From JAWRCU01 sp033542235 (GTDB lineage Bacteria > Pseudomonadota > Alphaproteobacteria > Rhizobiales > Rhizobiaceae): DNA of 43,480 bases. A model generated the notes under the pieces. That model was not told the origin of the DNA, did not search any database, and was given only the letters and a program-made list of their open reading frames with translations. The stretch covers positions 1-43,480 of the forward strand of contig NZ_JAWRCU010000030.1 in assembly GCF_033542235.1 (NCBI RefSeq), in the 5' to 3' direction. The position numbers were made by a program, and so were the translations under genes. Shown here piece by piece: positions 39,846 to 43,480 of the stretch. Within the stretch, counting starts at the first letter, position 1. The number at the start of each line of letters is the position of its first letter.

Positions 39846-41065
39846 TGACGGGCCGTTTCTTCTTGGGCACAGCCGACCGCCGCGTCTCGACCATGATCGC
39901 GCTACTGGTTGCGGTAGCGATGGTCGTGCCGATCCTGGCGTTAGTCGTTCCGGCCGGCAGCGTGATGCACATGCCGCCCTACATGGTCGCGCTCACCGGC
40001 AAATATCTCTGCTACGCGCTGCTTGCGCTCTCGCTCGACCTGGTGTGGGGCTATTGCGGCATCCTGTCGCTCGGACACGCCGCCTTTTTCGCGCTCGGGG
40101 GCTATGCGATGGGCATGTACCTGATGCGCCAGATCGGCTCGCGCGGGGTCTACGGCAACCCGCTGCTGCCGGATTTCATGGTGTTCCTCAACTGGCAGGA
40201 ATTGCCCTGGTACTGGTACGGCTTCGACCGGTTCTGGTTCGCCGCAATCATGATTGTGCTCGTGCCTGGCAGCCTCGCCTTCGGCTTCGGCTGGCTCGCC
40301 TTCCGCAGCCGAGTGACCGGCGTCTATCTGTCGATCATCACCCAGGCGCTCACTTACGCGCTGCTGCTTGCCTTCTTTCGTAACGACATGGGCTTTGGCG
40401 GCAACAACGGCCTCACCGACTTCAAGGACATCCTCGGCTTCAACGTCCAGGCCACGCCTACCCGCGTAGCGCTGTTCTCGGCGAGCGCGCTGATCCTGGC
40501 GCTTGCCGTTTTCGTCACCTGGCGCATCGTCACCTCCAAATACGGTAAGCTGTTGGTCGCTGTGCGCGACGCCGAGAGCCGCACACGCTTCCTCGGCTGG
40601 CGGGCGGAGAATGTGAAGCTCTTCGCCTTCACCGTCTCGGCAGTAATGGCCGGCGTCGCCGGCGCGCTCTATGTCCCGCAGGTCGGAATCATCAACCCCG
40701 GCGAGTTCGAGCCGGGCAACTCCATCGAGGTGGTCATCTGGACGGCGGTGGGTGGCCGCGCCACGATCGTCGGACCGATCGTTGGCGCGGTCTTGGTCAA
40801 CGCAGCGAAATCCTGGTTCACCGGCGCATTGCCGGAGCTGTGGCTGTTCGCTCTGGGAGGCCTGTTCGTGCTGGTCACGCTGTTCTTGCCCAAGGGTATC
40901 GTCGGCGTGTGGGGTGAGTGGCGTTCTGCACGCCATGTGCGGGCCGCCAAGCCAGGCGAGCGGATCGAGGTCGAGGCTCCCGCCGCGATCGCGCGCCCGG
41001 CTGCAAAGCCGGCCAGCTGGGTACCGCCGCAAGATGCCTCGATCAAGGCACAGCCTGCGGAGTGA
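39842..41065 (+). CDS. urtC: Urea ABC transporter permease UrtC
   Basis: UrtC is the second membrane subunit (LivM-like). The 407-residue protein starts at ATG 39842 inside the urtB stop codon (ATGA overlap), so it is translationally coupled; ATG 39845 is equivalent. The permease signature WGYCGILSLGHAAFFALGGYAMG appears early, with the EAA-like region FTVSAVMAGVAGALYVPQVGIINP and AVGGRATIVGPIVGA later. A Pro/Ala-rich tail of about 40 residues follows the last helix. The loop with FMVFLNWQELPWYWYGFD is typical of UrtC as opposed to LivM. Confidence 0.92.
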   Translation: MMTGRFFLGTADRRVSTMIALLVAVAMVVPILALVVPAGSVMHMPPYMVALTGKYLCYALLALSLDLVWGYCGILSLGHAAFFALGGYAMGMYLMRQIGSRGVYGNPLLPDFMVFLNWQELPWYWYGFDRFWFAAIMIVLVPGSLAFGFGWLAFRSRVTGVYLSIITQALTYALLLAFFRNDMGFGGNNGLTDFKDILGFNVQATPTRVALFSASALILALAVFVTWRIVTSKYGKLLVAVRDAESRTRFLGWRAENVKLFAFTVSAVMAGVAGALYVPQVGIINPGEFEPGNSIEVVIWTAVGGRATIVGPIVGAVLVNAAKSWFTGALPELWLFALGGLFVLVTLFLPKGIVGVWGEWRSARHVRAAKPGERIEVEAPAAIARPAAKPASWVPPQDASIKAQPAE

Positions 41066-41070
41066 CACCC

Positions 41071-41832
41071 ATGAGCCACAATCGAACCAGCCGCAGCCAC
41101 ACGATCCTTTATCTCGACGGCATCTCGGTCTCCTTCGATGGCTTCCGCGCCGTCAACAATCTGTCCTTCACGGTCGACAAGGGCGAGATGCGGGCGATCA
41201 TCGGCCCAAATGGCGCCGGCAAGACGACGATGATGGACATCGTCACCGGCAAGACCCGGCCCGACGAGGGCGAGGTCTTCTTCGACGGCGATATCGATCT
41301 CACGCGCCACGACGAGGCGGAGATCGCCATGATGGGCATCGGCCGCAAATTCCAGAAGCCGACCGTGTTCGAGAGCCATACTGTCGAAGACAACCTGCTT
41401 CTTTCGCTGAAAGGCCCCCGGTCGATCCTGCCGGCCCTGTTTCACCGCCGCTCCGCCGCGGAAGCGAAGCGCATCGACGACATCCTGGGCATGATTCGGC
41501 TGGCTGACCGCCGCGATGCGCTGGCGGCCAGCCTGTCGCATGGCCAGAAGCAGTGGCTTGAGATTGGCATGCTGCTCGCCCAGGACCCCAAGCTCCTGCT
41601 CGTAGACGAGCCGGTCGCCGGCATGACCGACGCAGAGACCGAGGAGACGGCCCGGCTCCTCAAGGACATCGCAGAGAGCCATTCGGTGGTGGTGGTCGAG
41701 CACGACATGCATTTCGTGCGCGAGCTTGGCGTGAAGGTCACCTGCCTGCACGAGGGCTCGGTGCTCTCGGAAGGCACGCTCGACTTTGTCTCCGCCGACG
41801 AGCGGGTCATCGAAGTTTATCTCGGAAGGTGA
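41071..41832 (+). CDS. urtD: Urea ABC transporter ATP-binding protein UrtD
   Basis: This 253-residue LivG-like ATPase has Walker A GPNGAGKT (45-52), a Q-loop (FQKPTVFES), signature LSHGQKQWLEIG, Walker B LLLVDEP and the His loop VVVVEHDMHFV. The signature LSHGQ rather than LSGGQ, together with QWLEIGMLLAQDP, is typical of UrtD. ATG 41071 lies 5 bases after the urtC stop, with GGAG about 8 bases upstream. The gap to urtE is unusually long (276 bases). Confidence 0.93.
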   Translation: MSHNRTSRSHTILYLDGISVSFDGFRAVNNLSFTVDKGEMRAIIGPNGAGKTTMMDIVTGKTRPDEGEVFFDGDIDLTRHDEAEIAMMGIGRKFQKPTVFESHTVEDNLLLSLKGPRSILPALFHRRSAAEAKRIDDILGMIRLADRRDALAASLSHGQKQWLEIGMLLAQDPKLLLVDEPVAGMTDAETEETARLLKDIAESHSVVVVEHDMHFVRELGVKVTCLHEGSVLSEGTLDFVSADERVIEVYLGR

Positions 41833-42108
41833 CCATGTGGTGGCGGGTGGACATTGAGAGGTTTGCTGGCGGTTGCGCTGCCGGAAAAACCACGACCGAC
41901 ATGCCGCCAAGCCTGACGATTTTCACCAACCCCCTCTGGCGTACCGGAAGGACCGCCACCTCCGCTGTCAACAGTGGAGGCGCAGGGGGACCAGAGCGGG
42001 CAGATGGGGGCAGTTTACTTCTTCCCGCGCACGCCAAGATGCGCGTTGCCGAGCCCTATCTGCGGGAAAAAGTAAACTGTCGCCGGCAACCGAACCGGGA
42101 GCCTGCCC
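41833..42108. other. urtD-urtE intergenic region with two palindromic structures
   Basis: It holds the near-perfect palindrome CCTCCGCTGT-CA-ACAGTGGAGG (41959-41980, one mismatch) and a longer hairpin with an 18-base stem, CAGTTTACTT... (42011-42028) and its complement (42062-42079), one mismatch, 33-base loop. A 93-codon open frame (41835-42116) has low-complexity Arg/Ala/Pro composition and no family, so I regard it as not coding. No promoter is evident. Confidence 0.6.
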
Positions 42109-42804
42109 GTGCTTGAGGTCACCAGCGCCACTCTCCACTACGGCGCGGCGCAGGCGTTGCGCGGCGTCTCGCTGAAGGCGCCGGCGGGCAAGATCACCTG
42201 CGTGCTTGGGCGCAACGGCGTCGGCAAAACCAGTTTGATGAGATCGATCGTCGGCCATCACCGGCTGACGTCGGGAAGCATAGCCTTCGAGGGGAAGGCG
42301 CTCGACCGGAGCGCGGCGTACGACCGCGCCCGGTCGGGCATCGCATTCGTGCCGCAGGGCAGAGAGATCTTTCCGTTGCTCACGGTACGTGAGAATTTGG
42401 AAACGGCCTTTCCGTCGTTGAAGCGCGCCGAACGTGCGATCCCGGACCACGTTTTCGGGCTGTTTCCGGTACTGAGAGAAATGCTGTCGCGCAGGGGCGG
42501 CGACCTCTCCGGCGGCCAGCAGCAGCAACTCGCGATCGGCCGCGCCCTGGTCATGCGGCCAAAGCTGCTCGTGCTCGATGAGCCCACCGAAGGCATCCAG
42601 CCCTCGATCATCAAGGAAATCGGCCGCGCCATCCTTTATCTGCGCGATCAGTTCGGCATCGGCATCTTGCTGGTCGAACAATATCTCGACTTCTGCCGCG
42701 ACCTTGCCGACGAGGTGAACATCATGGAGCGCGGCGAGATCGTGCACACTGGCCCGGCTGAAGACCTCGACAGGCCGGAAATCCGCAAGCTGCTGACGGT
42801 GTGA
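42109..42804 (+). CDS. urtE: Urea ABC transporter ATP-binding protein UrtE
   Basis: This 231-residue LivF-like ATPase has Walker A GRNGVGKT (34-41), Q-loop VPQGREIFPLLTV, signature LSGGQQQQLAIGRAL, Walker B LLVLDEPTEGIQPSII and the His-loop VEQYLDF. The TEGIQP stretch marks UrtE. It starts at GTG 42109, with GGGAG about 8 bases upstream. It is the last gene of urtABCDE; enzymatic use of urea (urease) is not encoded in the window. Confidence 0.93.
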   Translation: MLEVTSATLHYGAAQALRGVSLKAPAGKITCVLGRNGVGKTSLMRSIVGHHRLTSGSIAFEGKALDRSAAYDRARSGIAFVPQGREIFPLLTVRENLETAFPSLKRAERAIPDHVFGLFPVLREMLSRRGGDLSGGQQQQLAIGRALVMRPKLLVLDEPTEGIQPSIIKEIGRAILYLRDQFGIGILLVEQYLDFCRDLADEVNIMERGEIVHTGPAEDLDRPEIRKLLTV

Positions 42805-43113
42805 TCGATCAACGGCGATTGACAGCCATCTTTAGGATCCGCGTCCGCCGCTGTTGCGGGTAAGCGCTATGCAGCTCCTGTGGCAACGTCACGGGCCACA
42901 AATTCCGCGTCGAGCGTGGCATTACGCAACGTGTGAGGGAAGGGAGGTGACCGAGATGGTTTTCTGGTTTCGGCTCGCATGAGACTGCCGATGCTTCGGC
43001 GTCGTTGCGGGAAAGGTCAAACTATCCTCGGAGTGGCCTCGTACGAGGGGAACTGGAAACTCCTGCGCCGGCGTTGTAGGAGGTGTTCGAATTCTCCTGC
43101 AGAAAGCGGAGCG
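42805..43113. other. 309-base region downstream of urtE
   Basis: No gene with recognisable protein similarity. There are short frames only (one plus-strand frame reaching from 42979 into the next gene is a shadow of its upstream region). No strong hairpin with a T-run is visible after urtE. The promoter of the Lrp-domain gene probably lies here. Confidence 0.45.
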
Positions 43114-43350
43114 ATGAGAGCTGTCTTCGTCCAATTGCAATGCGCGCCCGGCCGCACCTATGAGGTGGCCGATGCGCTTTATGAGAAAGAGATCGTCTCG
43201 GAGCTCTATTCGACGAGCGGCGAATACGATCTCCTGATGAAAATCTACATCGAGGACGAATCCGATATCGGCAAGTTCATAAACGAACAGATCGCAGTCG
43301 TCCCCGGCATCGTGCGCTCGCTGACGACGCTGACTTTCAAGGCATTCTAA
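43114..43350 (+). CDS. Stand-alone Lrp/AsnC ligand-binding (RAM) domain protein
   Basis: This 78-residue protein consists only of the Lrp/AsnC effector-binding domain (FVQLQCAPGRTYEVADALY...STSGEYDLLMKIYIEDESDIGKFINEQI...GIVRSLTTLTF), without the DNA-binding HTH. It probably oligomerises and binds a small molecule such as an amino acid; such proteins may modulate full-length Lrp-type regulators. GGAG lies about 4 bases before ATG 43114. Placement 310 bases after urtE hints at a nitrogen-related role but does not show it. Confidence 0.85.
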   Translation: MRAVFVQLQCAPGRTYEVADALYEKEIVSELYSTSGEYDLLMKIYIEDESDIGKFINEQIAVVPGIVRSLTTLTFKAF

Positions 43351-43480
43351 AATAGTCGGCCGTGAAGAATTGCCAAGTCGCTGATTTGCAGTGGGAATTT
43401 GGGGCAGTCGAAGCTGCCGATTTTGCCGGAAAATAAGTCTTCGGCTGGGGATTCCTTGCAAAATGGATTTGTGATTCCGT
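43351..43480. other. 130-base right-edge region
   Basis: No start of a recognisable gene is visible before the window ends. Confidence 0.4.

Noticed and set aside
39941..41910. Two long minus-strand frames (375 and 413 codons) opposite urtC and urtD
   Set aside because: Shadows of GC-rich coding sequence with no homology features.
41835..42116. 93-codon frame between urtD and urtE
   Set aside because: Composition and embedded palindromes suggest non-coding DNA; no family and no conserved start context.

Overview
The window looks like a core-chromosome segment of an alphaproteobacterium of the order Hyphomicrobiales (Rhizobiales), probably close to Mesorhizobium/Phyllobacteriaceae. This is inferred from the GC-rich coding style, the CckA phosphorelay kinase, a giant growth-pole-ring-like coiled-coil protein, a one-cysteine DksA, a malic enzyme fused to a phosphotransacetylase domain, a DUF2865 protein, a complete urea ABC transporter (urtABCDE) and the GC-rich palindromic intergenic repeats common in rhizobia. 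I saw no transposase, phage gene, rRNA, tRNA or CRISPR array.

Layout. 1-5.8 kb: the tail of an unidentified gene, a DUF2865 secreted protein, maeB and an atypical SDR (all three on the minus strand), then a plus-strand LpxH-like metallophosphoesterase. 6-12.4 kb: an MFS transporter convergent with (and overlapping) a dipeptide epimerase; divergent from the latter is a four-gene Mla-type lipid transport operon (permease with STAS domain, ATPase, MCE protein, auxiliary lipoprotein), closed by a strong bidirectional terminator. 12.4-19 kb: a 1,941-residue membrane-anchored coiled-coil protein built from 36- and 29-residue repeats, with a divergent Hpt-domain protein. 19-25.3 kb: a CPT-like kinase, a [2Fe-2S] ferredoxin with its NAD(P)H reductase, a DUF922 putative protease, folK, an LtrA protein, a GNAT acetyltransferase and a small secreted protein. 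25.3-29.4 kb: a YcjX/YcjF-type pair, a SixA-like phosphatase, tandem palindromic repeats and dksA. 29.4-36.3 kb: a divergent pair of citrate synthase genes, one with an N-terminal DNA-binding domain; a FliO-like gene divergent from cckA; and a purine nucleoside phosphorylase gene. 36.3-43.4 kb: urtABCDE behind a near-perfect sigma-54 promoter, then a stand-alone Lrp/AsnC effector-binding domain protein.

Functional themes are envelope lipid handling (Mla operon, LpxH-like enzyme), polar growth and cell-cycle signalling (growth-pole-like protein, Hpt protein, CckA), C4/TCA carbon metabolism (malic enzyme, citrate synthases) and nitrogen-controlled urea uptake. The features most worth a second look are a 177-bp nested palindrome between urtA and urtB whose right arm carries the probable start codon of urtB, the HTH-citrate synthase fusion divergent from a normal citrate synthase gene, the tandem-repeat architecture of the giant polar protein, and key-residue losses in the SDR and in DksA.
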